From: Pseudomonas resinovorans NBRC 106553
Lineage (GTDB): Bacteria; Pseudomonadota; Gammaproteobacteria; Pseudomonadales; Pseudomonadaceae
Reading direction: 5' to 3'
DNA: 64,000 nt
NCBI RefSeq assembly: GCF_000412695.1
Contig: NC_021499.1
Span: 6,076,001-6,140,000 of the forward strand
Shown here piece after piece: positions 1 to 10,199 of the stretch. The translations under genes and the position numbers were made by a program. Numbering within the stretch: position 1 is the stretch's first letter; each line of letters starts with the position of its first letter. The notes beneath the pieces are model-generated. The model was not told the DNA's origin and did no database searches. It saw nothing but the letters and a program-made list of their open reading frames with translations.

Positions 1-46
1 CCTGCTCGAAGCTGGCATCGGTGACATTGGTGATGAATTCGCTCAT
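1..46 (-). CDS. trxA: thioredoxin TrxA, N-terminal fragment
   Basis: Only the first 15 codons are in the window, reading MSEFITNVTDASFEQ, and the gene runs off the left edge. This matches the conserved N-terminus of bacterial thioredoxin 1, the cytoplasmic disulfide reductase that uses a WCGPC active site (outside the window). A GGAG ribosome-binding site lies just upstream of the ATG. The gene is divergent from ppx, as I remember for P. aeruginosa. The identification rests on a short peptide plus context. Confidence 0.8.
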   Translation of the reverse strand, partial: MSEFITNVTDASFEQ

Positions 47-393
47 GGAAGGATCTCCGTGGTTCGGAAGCAAAAAAGTGGAGCCATCATAGCCCGGCTT
101 TTCCGCGACCGAAAGCAGGGCGCGATTGAGCTTTGCTATGGGAAGCCGGTGCAAAACTCATTGATCGCCCCGCGCGGGGCGCAACAGGCCTCCAGACGGC
201 CCGCCACCGCCGGTTGACGCGCGACTGTCATATCCCACCTATAGTTTGCACAGCCAGCTATCGGCATGAAAAAGCCGTATCCACCCGCCCCCTTGCCGGT
301 CACGCCAACCTGGCACGGACGTACCGCTATTCGCATTGGCGCGACCGGGCAACCGTGGCAGGATTGCGCGGTTCAGCCTCGAGACCCGAAACC
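47..393. other. trxA/ppx divergent intergenic region
   Basis: About 350 nt between the divergent trxA and ppx starts. An open frame extends the ppx reading frame back to 133, but the residues before 394 look like translated non-coding sequence and no ribosome-binding site precedes 133. The region should hold both promoters. I see no clear -35/-10 pair, hairpin or RNA gene in it. Confidence 0.6.
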
Positions 394-1896
394 ATGCCGC
401 AAAAGCCCGCCGAAATTCCGTCCCTGATCGCCGCCATCGACCTCGGCTCGAACAGCTTCCACATGGTGGTGGCCAAGGCCGACCACGGTGAGATCCGCAT
501 CCTGGAACGGCTCGGCGACAAGGTGCAATTGGCGGCGGGCCTGGACGAGGCGCGCAATCTCAGCGAAGAGTCCATGCAGCGCGGCATCGATTGCCTGCGC
601 CGTTTCGCCCAGATGATCGCCGGCCTGCCGGAAGGCGCCGTGCGCATCGTCGGCACCAACGCCCTGCGCGAGGCACACAACCGCGCCGAATTCATCCGCC
701 GCGCCGAGGAAGTGCTCGGCCACCCGGTGGAAGTCATCTCCGGCCGCGAGGAAGCGCGCCTGATCTATCTGGGCGTCTCCCACACCCTGCCGGACACCCC
801 CGGCCGCCGCCTGGTGGCGGACATCGGCGGCGGCAGCACCGAATTCATCATCGGCCAGCGCTTCGAGTCGCAGCTGCGGGAAAGCCTGCAGATGGGTTGC
901 GTCAGCTATACCCAGCGCTACTTCCGCGACGGCAAGATCACCCCGGCGCGTTACGCGCAGGCCTATACCGCCGCCCGCCTGGAGCTGATGGGAATCGAGT
1001 ACAGCCTGCGCCGCCTCGGCTGGCAGGAAGCGGTGGGCGCCTCCGGCACCATCCGCGCCGTGGGCCTGGCGATCCAGGCTGCGGGCCTGGGCAGCGGCGA
1101 GATCAACCCGGAAGGCCTGGCCTGGCTCAAGCGCAAGCTGTTCAAGCTGGGGGACGTGGAAAAGCTCGACCTCGACGGCATCAAGCCGGACCGCCGACCG
1201 ATCTTCCCGGCCGGCCTGGCGATCGCCGAGGCGATCTTCGAGGCCCTCGAACTCAAGCACATGACCCATTCCGAAGGCGCCCTGCGCGAAGGCGTGCTCT
1301 ACGACCTGCTGGGCCGCCACCACCACGAGGATGTTCGCGAGCGCACCCTCAGCGCGCTGATGGAGCGCTGCCATGTGGACCTGGAACAGGCGGCGCGTGT
1401 CGAGGCCAAGGCCCTCTCGGCGCTGGAACAGGTGGCCGACAGCTGGGGCCTGGACGACGACTGGCACCGTGACCTGCTGCTGTGGGGCGCGCGCGTCCAC
1501 GAGATCGGCATGGACATCGCCCACTACCACTACCACAAGCACGGCGCCTACCTGATCGAGCACTCGGACCTGGCCGGTTTCTCCCGCCAGGACCAACTGA
1601 TGCTGGCCCTTCTGGTGCGCGGCCATCGCCGCAACATCCCCAAGGACCGCTTCGCCGAGTTCGGCGAGGAAGGCGTGAAGCTGCTGCGCCTGTGCGTGCT
1701 GCTGCGCTTCGCCATCCTCTTCCACCATATCCGTGGCACGTCGGCCATGCCCAAGGTGCAGCTCAAGGCGGCCGGCAACAGCCTGGAAGTGCAGTTCCCG
1801 AAGGACTGGCTGGAGGCCAACCCGCTGACCCAAGCCGACTTCCAGCAGGAAGTCGACTGGTTGAAACGCATCGACTTCGTCCTCAAGGTGCGCTGA
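394..1896 (+). CDS. ppx: exopolyphosphatase Ppx
   Basis: Encodes a 500-residue exopolyphosphatase that releases orthophosphate from the ends of inorganic polyphosphate in the cytoplasm, and may also hydrolyse pppGpp as family members do. The N-terminal actin-like fold shows the phosphate-binding loop [13 protein letters not shown] near residues 13-25 and a second loop, [10 protein letters not shown], near 140-149. The C-terminal part is HD-like, with [16 protein letters not shown] and RGHRR. The start at MPQKPAE gives the usual family length of about 500 residues; an upstream in-frame extension is not supported. The gene is convergent with ppk, which makes the polymer, and the two share a terminator. 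Confidence 0.95.
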   Translation: MPQKPAEIPSLIAAIDLGSNSFHMVVAKADHGEIRILERLGDKVQLAAGLDEARNLSEESMQRGIDCLRRFAQMIAGLPEGAVRIVGTNALREAHNRAEFIRRAEEVLGHPVEVISGREEARLIYLGVSHTLPDTPGRRLVADIGGGSTEFIIGQRFESQLRESLQMGCVSYTQRYFRDGKITPARYAQAYTAARLELMGIEYSLRRLGWQEAVGASGTIRAVGLAIQAAGLGSGEINPEGLAWLKRKLFKLGDVEKLDLDGIKPDRRPIFPAGLAIAEAIFEALELKHMTHSEGALREGVLYDLLGRHHHEDVRERTLSALMERCHVDLEQAARVEAKALSALEQVADSWGLDDDWHRDLLLWGARVHEIGMDIAHYHYHKHGAYLIEHSDLAGFSRQDQLMLALLVRGHRRNIPKDRFAEFGEEGVKLLRLCVLLRFAILFHHIRGTSAMPKVQLKAAGNSLEVQFPKDWLEANPLTQADFQQEVDWLKRIDFVLKVR

Positions 1897-1930
1897 AGCG
1901 CGGCCGGGAGCAGTCATCCCGCCAATGAAA

Positions 1931-1952
1931 AACGGGGCCCGAAGGCCCCGTT
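1931..1952. terminator. bidirectional terminator between ppx and ppk
   Basis: Perfect 9-bp inverted repeat AACGGGGCC with loop CGAA and the complementary arm GGCCCCGTT. A-rich sequence precedes it, so it should act on the minus strand for ppk and probably also for ppx, whose stop is 34 nt away. Confidence 0.75.
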
Positions 1953-1965
1953 CCGCTGTCCGCGA

Positions 1966-4200
1966 TCAGCGTACGCTGACCGGCAGGTTGGTCAGCTTGT
2001 CCAGCAAGGTGGCCTGGGCGTTGCGCGAGTTCTGGTTGCCGCTCGGGCTGTTGCGCAGGTAGCGGCCGTCGGGCTGCAGCACCCAGCTCTGGGTGTTGTC
2101 GGTGATGTAGGCCTCCAGCTCCTTTTTCACCCGGGTGAGCAACTTCTTGCCTTCCACCGGGAAGCAGGTCTCCACGCGCATGTCGAGGTTGCGCTCCATC
2201 CAGTCGGCGCTGGAAAGGTACATCTTCTCGTCGCCGCCATTGAGGAAGTAGTACACCCGGCTGTGCTCGAGGAAACGACCGATGATCGAGCGCACCTGGA
2301 TGTTGTGCGACACGCCGGGGATACCCGGGCGCAGGCAGCACATGCCGCGCACCACCAGGTCGATGCGCACGCCACCCTGGCTGGCCTTGTACAGCGCGCG
2401 GATGACTTTGGGGTCGGTCAGCGCGTTGACCTTGATCATGATGTGCGCCGGCTTGCCTTCGCTGGCGTGCAGGGCTTCGCGGGCGATCATGTCGAGCAGG
2501 GTCTTCTTCAGGGTGAAGGGCGCGTGCAGCAACTTCTTCATGCGCAGGGTCTTGCCCATGCCGATGAGCTGGTTGAACAGCTTGTGCAGGTCCTCGCAGA
2601 GCGCGTCGTCGGCGGTCAGCATGCTGTAGTCGGTGTACAGCCGCGCGTTGCCGGCATGGTAGTTGCCGGTGCCCAGGTGGGCGTAGCGGCGCAGCTCACC
2701 GTTCTCGCGACGCAGGATCAGCATCATCTTGGCGTGGGTCTTGAAGCCCACCACGCCGTAGATCACCACGGCGCCGGCCTGCTGCAGGCGGCTGGCCAGC
2801 TGCAGGTTGGACTCCTCGTCGAAGCGCGCCCGCAGCTCGATCACCACGGTGACTTCCTTGCCGTTGCGCGCCGCTTCCACCAGGGAGTCGACGATCTCGG
2901 AGTTGGCGCCGGCGCGGTAGAGGGTCTGCTTGATCGCCAGGACGTTGGGGTCCTTGGCGGCCTGGCGCAGGAAGTCCACCACCGGGGTGAAGGACTCGAA
3001 GGGGTGCAGCAGCAGGATGTCCTGCTTGCCCACCACGTTGAACAGGTTCTCGGCCTTCTGCAGCAGCTTGGGGATCACCGGCGTGAAGGTCGGGTGCTGC
3101 AGCTCCGGGTGGCTTTCCAGGCCGGTGATGCTGAACAGGCGGGTCAGGTTCACCGGGCCGTTGACCTGGTACAGCTCGCTCTCGCCCAGGTTGAACTGCT
3201 TGAGCAGGTAGTCCGAGAGATTCTTCGGGCAGGTATCGGCCACTTCCAGGCGCACCGCGTCGCCGTAGCGGCGCGAGAACAGCTCGCCACGCAGGGCGCG
3301 GGCCAGGTCGTCGACATCCTCGGTGTCCACCGAAAGATCGGCGTTACGGGTCAGGCGGAACTGGTAGCAGCCCTTCACCTTCATGCCGGGGAACAGGTCG
3401 TCGGCGTGGGCGTGGATCATCGAGGAGAGGAACACGAAGTTGTCCCCCGGCCCGCCGATGTCCTCGGGCACGCGAATGACCCGCGGCAGCAGGCGCGGCG
3501 CCGGGATGATCGCGAGGCCCGAATCGCGGCCGAAGGCGTCCACGCCTTCCAGCTCGACGATGAAGTTCAGGCTCTTGTTCACCAGCAACGGGAAGGGGTG
3601 CGTCGGGTCCAGGCCGATGGGGGTGATGATCGGCGCGATCTCGTCGCGGAAGTAGCGGCGCACCCAGCTCTTGAGCTTGACGTTCCAGTAGCGCCGGCGA
3701 ATGAAGTTGACCTGATGCTTGGCCAGCTCCGGCAGGAGGATGTCGTTGAGGATGCTGTACTGGCGCGTGACCTGCTCATGCACCAGCTCGCTGATGCGCG
3801 CCATGGCCTGATGGGGCAACAGGCCGTCGGCGCCGGCTTGTTCGCGGGCGAAGGTGATCTGCTTCTTCAGGCCGGCGACGCGGATCTCGAAGAATTCGTC
3901 GAGGTTGCTGGAGAAGATCAGCAGGAACTTCAGACGTTCGAGCAACGGATAGGACTCATCCAGCGCCTGCTCCAGCACGCGGATATTGAACTGCAACTGG
4001 GACAGTTCGCGGTGGATGTACAGGCTGCTGTCATCCAGGCTCGGCACCACCAGGGGTGCAACAACCGGTGCCGCGACCGGCACCGGTGCCGGCACCACTT
4101 CGGTGGCGGGCACCTCGGCGGCGGGCGGCTCCACCGGTACCTCGGTGGCTTCCTTCAGGGGTTCGAGCAAAGCGCTGGGATTGAGTCCTTCGGTGTTCAT
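1966..4200 (-). CDS. ppk: polyphosphate kinase Ppk1
   Basis: Encodes a 744-residue PPK1, which reversibly transfers the terminal phosphate of ATP to polyphosphate. The first 55 residues are a Pro/Ala/Val-rich tract, followed by the N-domain beginning YIHRELSQLQFN, the middle domain, and two phospholipase-D-like C-domains. The HAK motif in GFKTHAKMML near residue 488 carries the histidine that is autophosphorylated in the E. coli enzyme, and YAHLGTGNYH near 507 holds the second conserved histidine. The low-complexity leader makes it longer than the roughly 690 residues of E. coli Ppk. It lies 20 nt downstream of hemB on the same strand, so co-transcription is likely. Confidence 0.95.
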   Translation of the reverse strand: MNTEGLNPSALLEPLKEATEVPVEPPAAEVPATEVVPAPVPVAAPVVAPLVVPSLDDSSLYIHRELSQLQFNIRVLEQALDESYPLLERLKFLLIFSSNLDEFFEIRVAGLKKQITFAREQAGADGLLPHQAMARISELVHEQVTRQYSILNDILLPELAKHQVNFIRRRYWNVKLKSWVRRYFRDEIAPIITPIGLDPTHPFPLLVNKSLNFIVELEGVDAFGRDSGLAIIPAPRLLPRVIRVPEDIGGPGDNFVFLSSMIHAHADDLFPGMKVKGCYQFRLTRNADLSVDTEDVDDLARALRGELFSRRYGDAVRLEVADTCPKNLSDYLLKQFNLGESELYQVNGPVNLTRLFSITGLESHPELQHPTFTPVIPKLLQKAENLFNVVGKQDILLLHPFESFTPVVDFLRQAAKDPNVLAIKQTLYRAGANSEIVDSLVEAARNGKEVTVVIELRARFDEESNLQLASRLQQAGAVVIYGVVGFKTHAKMMLILRRENGELRRYAHLGTGNYHAGNARLYTDYSMLTADDALCEDLHKLFNQLIGMGKTLRMKKLLHAPFTLKKTLLDMIAREALHASEGKPAHIMIKVNALTDPKVIRALYKASQGGVRIDLVVRGMCCLRPGIPGVSHNIQVRSIIGRFLEHSRVYYFLNGGDEKMYLSSADWMERNLDMRVETCFPVEGKKLLTRVKKELEAYITDNTQSWVLQPDGRYLRNSPSGNQNSRNAQATLLDKLTNLPVSVR

Positions 4201-4220
4201 CTGCAGTTCCTGGGGGGAGC

Positions 4221-5285
<1,065 letters not shown>

Positions 5286-5469
5286 TTATGACCGAATGGT
5301 AACAACGCGCGACAGCGACCCGTGGTCGCGTCGACTGGCGTAGCGCCACCTACGACGCAGGTTCGGGCATTGTCCGGGGTCAACCCAATGGCAATCGGCG
5401 CGGATCGGAGCTTTTCCCGGGGCGCCATCCCGGTTAGGCTGCGCGCTCATTTCGCTGCGCACCTCGACC

Positions 5470-6030
5470 ATGCTGCAACAATTACTCCAGGACTACGGCT
5501 ACTTCGCCCTCTTCCTCGGCACCTTCTTCGAGGGCGAGACGATCCTGGTCCTGGCCGGCTTTTTCGCGTTCCGCGGCTACATGGACATCAATGCCGTGGT
5601 GGCCACCGCCTTCTTCGGCAGCTACGCCGGCGACCAGCTCTGGTACTACATGGGCCGCCACAAGGGTCGCCAGATCCTCGCCCGCAAGCCGCGCTGGCAG
5701 GCCATGGGCGACCGCGCCCTGGACCATATCCGCCGCCATCCCGACCTGTGGGTCCTGAGCTTCCGCTTCGTCTACGGCCTGCGCACCGTGATGCCGGTGG
5801 CCATCGGCCTGTCCGGCTACCCGCCGCTGCGCTACCTGATCCTCAACGGCATCGGCGCGCTGATCTGGGCCCTGGCCCTGGGCTTCGCCGCCTATCACTT
5901 CGGCGCCGTGCTCGAAGGCATCCTGGGCAACCTCAAGCGCTACGAACTGATGGTCCTGGGTGGCCTGATGATCATCGGCTGCATCCTCTGGCTGAGGCGC
6001 CGCCTGCGCAACAACGGCAAGGGCGAGTAA
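5470..6030 (+). CDS. DedA-family membrane protein
   Basis: A 186-residue integral membrane protein of the DedA/SNARE-associated (VTT) family. The N-terminal re-entrant region reads FALFLGTFFEGETILVLAG, with conserved acidic residues. The RFVYGLRTVMPVAIG block near residues 98-112 carries the conserved arginines, and two hydrophobic segments follow. DedA proteins are undecaprenyl-phosphate or other lipid flippases and affect membrane potential and antimicrobial resistance; the substrate of this one is not visible. It stands alone, divergent from hemB and convergent with the hydroxylase. Confidence 0.85.
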   Translation: MLQQLLQDYGYFALFLGTFFEGETILVLAGFFAFRGYMDINAVVATAFFGSYAGDQLWYYMGRHKGRQILARKPRWQAMGDRALDHIRRHPDLWVLSFRFVYGLRTVMPVAIGLSGYPPLRYLILNGIGALIWALALGFAAYHFGAVLEGILGNLKRYELMVLGGLMIIGCILWLRRRLRNNGKGE

Positions 6031-6036
6031 ACATCC

Positions 6037-6057
6037 ACGTTCGTAGAACGTGGACTT
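6037..6057. repeat. short perfect palindrome after the dedA gene
   Basis: TCCACGTTC-GTA-GAACGTGGA, a 9-bp perfect stem with a 3-nt loop, 7 nt after the dedA stop. A related ACGTGG-TTTC-CCACGT hairpin lies near 6161-6176, just before the next gene's stop. Neither has a T-run, so they look like flanks of a degenerate repeat unit rather than classical terminators. Confidence 0.6.
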
Positions 6058-6105
6058 GTCCCTGAGCTCTTCCTCGCGACGAAACTGACCACCGCGACGT
6101 AGCAA

Positions 6106-6135
6106 CGTAGGATGGGTTGAGCCTGCGATACCCAT
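6106..6135. repeat. half copy of palindromic repeat family A
   Basis: A 30-nt block running from CGTAGGATGGG to GCGATACCCAT is identical to 48219-48248. Here only the left arm is present, whereas the 48 kb copy is a complete palindrome. It lies between convergent genes, which is typical of REP-like elements. Confidence 0.7.
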
Positions 6136-6180
6136 GCTGTTTGTGGAAGCTAAGGACGTGGTTTCCCACGTTCAAATGAA

Positions 6181-7416
6181 TCAGACCGCCAGCGCCGCCT
6201 CGCGGCGCGGCAGGCCGAACAGCGCGGCCAGGCTGACCAGGCTGTAGAGTGCCAGCAGCCCCCAGCCCAGCGCATTCATGGGCAGCATCCCCAGCGCGGC
6301 GCCCGCCCAGAACACCGGCCAGTTCAGCGCCAGCCGCAACAGCTCCACGGCACGCGCCCAAGGGCGGTTTTCCAGCCAGGCGCCGATCGCGAAGAGCCCG
6401 AAGGCCATCCAGCCCCAGGCCAGCAGCAAGCCCCCCAGGGACGCCGTATCGCCGGTGCCCAGCAACCAGGTACCCGCCACCACGTAGCCGGCGAACTGCA
6501 CCCCGGCATACCACTTCTGTCCCAGGCCCAGGGGCACCTCGAACTTGCAGAAGCGCGACAGGTCCGGCTTGGCCTGTGGATAACGCGCGGCCACATCCGC
6601 CGGACGCCAGCCGGTGGGCATGAACCAGATACGCAGCTTGTCCCACCAGGAGGCGGCACGCGCCGCGTCGCGCCAGAGCTGCACGTAGAACTGCAGGTTG
6701 GCCCAGATCGGGTTCCAGCTGGCCAGCGGGGTGGTCACGCCGAAGATCACCGGCTCCTCGTCCAGCTCTTCCTGGAAGGTGCCGAACAGCCGGTCCCAGA
6801 GGATGAAGACGCCGCCGTAGTTGCGATCCATGTACACCGGGTTCTGTGCGTGGTGGACGCGGTGGTTCGACGGGGTGATGAAGACCCACTCGAACCAGCC
6901 GAGCTTGGGCACGTGACGGGTGTGCACCCAGAACTGGTAGAGCAGGTTCAGCGCGCCGACGCTGAGGAACACCAGGGGCGGCACGCCGGCGATCGCCATG
7001 GGCAGGTAGAAGATCCAGCCGAAGATGAAGCCGGTGCTGGTCTGGCGCAGGGCGGTGGAGAGGTTGTACTCCTCGCTCTGGTGGTGCACCGAGTGGGCCG
7101 CCCAGAGCACGTTGCGCTCATGGCCCAGGCGATGGTTCCAGTAGTAGCAGAAGTCGTAGAAGACGAAGGCGCCCAGCCAGACCCAGAGGCTCTGCGCCGA
7201 CAGCTCGAAGAGCGCCAGCTGCTGCCAGGCGAAGGTATAGGTGAGCAGCCCGACCACCTTGGTCAACAGGCCGCTGGTGGTCGACAGCACGCCGGCGCTC
7301 AGGCTGTTCAGCGCATCGGCGGTGCGGTAGCTGCTCCTGCCACGCCAGCGATCGGCGATCAGCTCGAGGCCGATCAGCAGGAAGAAGAAAGGCACTGCGT
7401 AGAGTACGTAATTCAT
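6181..7416 (-). CDS. sterol desaturase / fatty acid hydroxylase superfamily protein
   Basis: A 411-residue membrane protein with the histidine clusters of the di-iron fatty acid hydroxylase superfamily: HRLGHE near residue 95, HSVHHQ near 108 and NHRVHHAQNP near 190. Hydrophobic segments flank these, and an additional block of about 130 residues at the C-terminus contains several predicted membrane spans. Family members hydroxylate or desaturate lipids using molecular oxygen; the lipid substrate cannot be told. The gene is monocistronic, convergent with dedA and divergent from the following hydrolase. Confidence 0.85.
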   Translation of the reverse strand: MNYVLYAVPFFFLLIGLELIADRWRGRSSYRTADALNSLSAGVLSTTSGLLTKVVGLLTYTFAWQQLALFELSAQSLWVWLGAFVFYDFCYYWNHRLGHERNVLWAAHSVHHQSEEYNLSTALRQTSTGFIFGWIFYLPMAIAGVPPLVFLSVGALNLLYQFWVHTRHVPKLGWFEWVFITPSNHRVHHAQNPVYMDRNYGGVFILWDRLFGTFQEELDEEPVIFGVTTPLASWNPIWANLQFYVQLWRDAARAASWWDKLRIWFMPTGWRPADVAARYPQAKPDLSRFCKFEVPLGLGQKWYAGVQFAGYVVAGTWLLGTGDTASLGGLLLAWGWMAFGLFAIGAWLENRPWARAVELLRLALNWPVFWAGAALGMLPMNALGWGLLALYSLVSLAALFGLPRREAALAV

Positions 7417-7579
7417 GGGGCAGCCTTGTCGTTATGCTTGTCCGATGACTCGCCGGTGGCGGCGCGCCGCTCGCAGCCCGTTTATCCGGCCTGCTAGGAT
7501 TGCTCGATAGGATGCTACTCCCGCAGCCGGCCCAACCCCTCGGCATGGCGTGCCAACCCAAGCGGCATATGACGACAGC

Positions 7580-8410
7580 ATGCGAAAACTCCTGAAACCC
7601 GTACTGATCGCCCTGCTCCTGCTGACCTGCGCGGCCCTGCTCGGGCTCTACCCCTATCGCGCCGCCCTGCTGCCGCAAACCGCCGACCTGACGGTGGCGG
7701 AGCAGCGCCTGGCTCCCCACCTCAGCTTCTTCACCCCACAAGATAGCGGCCCCTTCCCCACCGTGCTGGTGTTCCACGGCTGCAGCGGCCAGAGCCCACT
7801 GTTCGTGCGCAACGTCAAATCCTGGCTGTTGCAGGCCGGCTACGCCGTGATGTTCGTCGACAGCCACGCCGCGCGCGGCATCAAGGACTGGCGCCCGGTA
7901 TGCGACGGCAAGCGCCTGTGGGGCAACGAGCGCGCCATCGACGTCTACGCCGCCCTGGCCGTGGCCCGCGAAAACCCCGCCATCGACGCCACCCGCCTGG
8001 CCCTGCTGGGCTACTCCCACGGCGGCTGGACCATTCTCGACGCGCTGTCCTACGACGGCAGTGCCGGCCACGGCTTCCCCGCCACCGGCAAGGATGCGCT
8101 GACCGGCGTGCGCGGCGTGATCGCCTACTACCCCTACTGCGGCTTCCCCGCCCACCTGCGCGAGGGACGCGGCCACATCGCACCGGTGCTGATGTTCCTC
8201 GGCGGCAAGGACCACATCACCGACCACGAACAATGCCTCGCGGCCCTCGACAGCCTCGACGGCGCCCGCCTGGAGCTGGTGCAGTACGGCGACGCCGACC
8301 ATGTCTTCGACCAGCGAAGTGACCTGAATACCTACCAACCCGGGCCGGCCGAGGATGCCCAACGGCGCGCCCTGGCATTCCTGCACGAAAACCTCGGGCC
8401 GGCCCAATGA
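7580..8410 (+). CDS. dienelactone hydrolase-type alpha/beta hydrolase, membrane-anchored or exported
   Basis: A 276-residue protein with an N-terminal hydrophobic segment (MRKLLKPVLIALLLLTC), suggesting a signal peptide or anchor. It has an alpha/beta-hydrolase body with the nucleophile elbow GYSHGGW near residue 157. FHGCSGQSP near residue 68 resembles the oxyanion region, and a late D...H pair (DADHVF) completes a plausible triad. The start is set by the hydrophobic leader; an upstream in-frame ATG at 7550 adds ten residues without a better ribosome-binding site. Substrate unknown. elbB follows after 13 nt. Confidence 0.75.
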   Translation: MRKLLKPVLIALLLLTCAALLGLYPYRAALLPQTADLTVAEQRLAPHLSFFTPQDSGPFPTVLVFHGCSGQSPLFVRNVKSWLLQAGYAVMFVDSHAARGIKDWRPVCDGKRLWGNERAIDVYAALAVARENPAIDATRLALLGYSHGGWTILDALSYDGSAGHGFPATGKDALTGVRGVIAYYPYCGFPAHLREGRGHIAPVLMFLGGKDHITDHEQCLAALDSLDGARLELVQYGDADHVFDQRSDLNTYQPGPAEDAQRRALAFLHENLGPAQ

Positions 8411-8423
8411 ACTGGAGATGTCC

Positions 8424-9080
8424 ATGACCAAGAAAGTTGCCGTGATCCTGTCCGGCTGTGGCGTATATGACGGCGCGGAGATCCACGAGAGTGTGATCAC
8501 CCTGCTGCGCCTGGACCAGCGCGGTGCCAAGGTCCAGTGCTTCGCGCCGAACATCGCGCAGCACCACGTGATCAACCACACCACCGGCGAAGAGATGCCG
8601 GAAAGCCGCAACGTGCTGGTGGAATCGGCGCGCATCGCCCGTGGCGAGATCCTCGACGTGCGTGAACTGGCCGCCGCCGATTTCGACGCGCTGATCGTCC
8701 CCGGCGGTTTCGGCGCGGCGAAGAACCTCTCCGACTTCGCCATCAGCGGTGCCAACTGCACCGTGCAGCCCGACGTGCTGGCCGCCGCCCGCGCCTTCGC
8801 CGCAGCCGGCAAGCCGGTTGGCCTGATCTGCATCGCCCCGGCCCTGGCCGCCAAGATCTATGGCGAAGGCGTGACCTGCACCATCGGCAACGATGCCGGC
8901 ACCGCCGCCGCCCTGGCAGAAATGGGTGCCGCCCATGTGGAGTGCGTGGTGGGTGAAATAGTCGAAGACGAGAAGCGCAAGCTGGTGACCACCCCGGCCT
9001 ACATGCTGGCGCAATCGATCAGCGAAGCCGCCGGCGGCATCTACAAGCTGGTGGACCGGGTACTGGAACTGACCCACTGA
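8424..9080 (+). CDS. elbB: isoprenoid biosynthesis glyoxalase ElbB
   Basis: A 218-residue DJ-1/PfpI-superfamily protein matching ElbB, once described as an enhancing lycopene biosynthesis protein and reported to have glyoxalase activity. It begins KKVAVILSGCGVYDGAEIHE, and the nucleophile-elbow cysteine lies in GLICIAPALAAK near residue 137. GGFGAAKNL matches the family. The ATG at 8424 is chosen over 8418 because GGAG sits 6 nt before it. It probably shares a transcript with the upstream hydrolase. An 8-bp hairpin without a T-run follows at 9091-9110. Confidence 0.9.
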   Translation: MTKKVAVILSGCGVYDGAEIHESVITLLRLDQRGAKVQCFAPNIAQHHVINHTTGEEMPESRNVLVESARIARGEILDVRELAAADFDALIVPGGFGAAKNLSDFAISGANCTVQPDVLAAARAFAAAGKPVGLICIAPALAAKIYGEGVTCTIGNDAGTAAALAEMGAAHVECVVGEIVEDEKRKLVTTPAYMLAQSISEAAGGIYKLVDRVLELTH

Positions 9081-9213
9081 TGCCCCTGGGCGGGCGGCGC
9101 CAGCCGCCCGCTGCGTGTCGATCAGGACAATCCACCCGACTCTCCCGCCGTCCCCCTGGCACTCGGGCCATTTCTCCGGCAGCGTCACTGCATCGATGCT
9201 CCCAGGAGGCGCC

Positions 9214-9684
9214 ATGAGCCAGACCGATTTCGTCCTCACCCCCGAACTGCAGCAGGCCGTCGCCAGCTTCTTCGAACGCATTCCCTTCAACCGCGTGCTC
9301 GGCATCCAGCTCGGTGAGATGAGCACGGAGCAGGTGGTGATGCACCTGCCCATGAAGGACGAACTGGTGGGCAACTTCGTCCACGGCATCCTTCACGGCG
9401 GGGTGATTTCCAGCCTGCTGGACGTGGTGGGCGGCGCGATGGCGCTGATCGGCGCCTTCGAGCGCCACCAACACTTATCCACAAGCGAACGCATGACGCG
9501 GCTGTCCAAGCTCGGCACCATCGACCTGCGCATCGACTACCTGCGCCCCGGTCGTGGCCAGCACTTCACCGCCACCGCCGTCCTGTTGCGCTCGGGCAAC
9601 AAGGTGGCCGTGGTGCGCTCGGAACTCCACGCCGACGACGGCACCCTGGTGGCCGTCGGTACCGGCACCTACCTCTGCGGCTGA
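9214..9684 (+). CDS. PaaI/YigI-type hotdog thioesterase
   Basis: A 156-residue hotdog-fold protein. The family helix motif is NFVHGILHGGVISSLLDVVGG near residues 50-70, with the HGG turn and aspartate used for thioester hydrolysis. RIDYLRPGRG and a C-terminal GTGTYLCG strand complete the fold. Acyl-CoA thioesterases of this type are cytoplasmic; the acyl substrate is unknown. A strong AGGAGG lies 4 nt before the ATG. Odd point: around 9472-9486 the gene uses the rare codons TTA TCC ACA, which form a perfect DnaA-box sequence. It is convergent with the YaiI gene, 6 nt apart. Confidence 0.85.
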   Translation: MSQTDFVLTPELQQAVASFFERIPFNRVLGIQLGEMSTEQVVMHLPMKDELVGNFVHGILHGGVISSLLDVVGGAMALIGAFERHQHLSTSERMTRLSKLGTIDLRIDYLRPGRGQHFTATAVLLRSGNKVAVVRSELHADDGTLVAVGTGTYLCG

Positions 9685-9690
9685 GCCGCC

Positions 9691-10143
9691 TCAGCCCCGA
9701 CTCAAGCGGGTGAGCAAGCGGTCCAGGGCATTGGCGAAGGCCTGCCGCTCGCGCTCGCCATAGGCCGCCTGGCCGCCGCCCACCTGGCCCTGCTCACGCA
9801 GGTCGGTGAACAGGTTGCGCACCGCCAGGCGCTCGCCCATGTTGCGCTCGTCGAACTCGTTGCCCCGTGGGTCGAGGGCCGCGACCCCCTTCTTCACCAG
9901 GCGGTCGGCCAGGGGCACGTCGCTGCAGATCACCAGTTCGCCGGGCACGGCGTGCTCCACCAGGTAGTCGTCGGCCGCGTCCGGGCCGCTGGGGACCACC
10001 ACCAGGCGCACGCAGGCGAAGGCCGGCTTGACCTGGCTTTGCCCGGCCACCAGCACCACCTCGAACTTGCGCTTCAAGGCGAACTTGATCACCTGGTCCT
10101 TGGCCGCCCGGGGGCAGGCGTCGGCATCGATCCAGACACGCAT
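9691..10143 (-). CDS. YaiI/YqxD family protein (UPF0178, DUF188)
   Basis: A 150-residue protein of the UPF0178 family, which has a PIN-like nuclease fold judging from acidic residues in MRVWIDADACPRAAK and ICSDVPLADRLVKKG. The family is conserved in bacteria but its role is not settled. Length and both motifs match the family. The ATG follows a CAGGAGGCC ribosome-binding region. It is isolated, convergent with the thioesterase and lies just beyond the terminator of the downstream-coordinate iron permease. Confidence 0.85.
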   Translation of the reverse strand: MRVWIDADACPRAAKDQVIKFALKRKFEVVLVAGQSQVKPAFACVRLVVVPSGPDAADDYLVEHAVPGELVICSDVPLADRLVKKGVAALDPRGNEFDERNMGERLAVRNLFTDLREQGQVGGGQAAYGERERQAFANALDRLLTRLSRG

Positions 10144-10163
10144 GGCGCTGGCCTCCTGATAAG

Positions 10164-10194
10164 AAAAAGGGCGAGGAGTCTACACCCCTCGCCC
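10164..10194 (-). terminator. terminator of the cytochrome c/FTR1 gene
   Basis: GGGCGAGG (10169-10176) and CCTCGCCC (10187-10194) form an 8-bp stem. On the minus strand it is followed by a run of five T (10164-10168). It lies 6 nt after the permease stop codon. Confidence 0.8.
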
Positions 10195-10199
10195 CGTTT

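Noticed and set aside
133..393. Extending ppx to start at 133 (587 residues)
   Set aside because: The added residues lack family similarity and a ribosome-binding site; the start at 394 gives the normal length.
373..1917. A 514-residue open frame antisense to ppx
   Set aside because: Ala/Gln/His/Val-rich with no domain. It is the usual by-product of GC-rich third positions on the opposite strand of a real gene.
9091..9110. Hairpin after elbB as a terminator
   Set aside because: The 8-bp CGGGCGGC stem is real, but no T-run follows, so I did not list it as a terminator.
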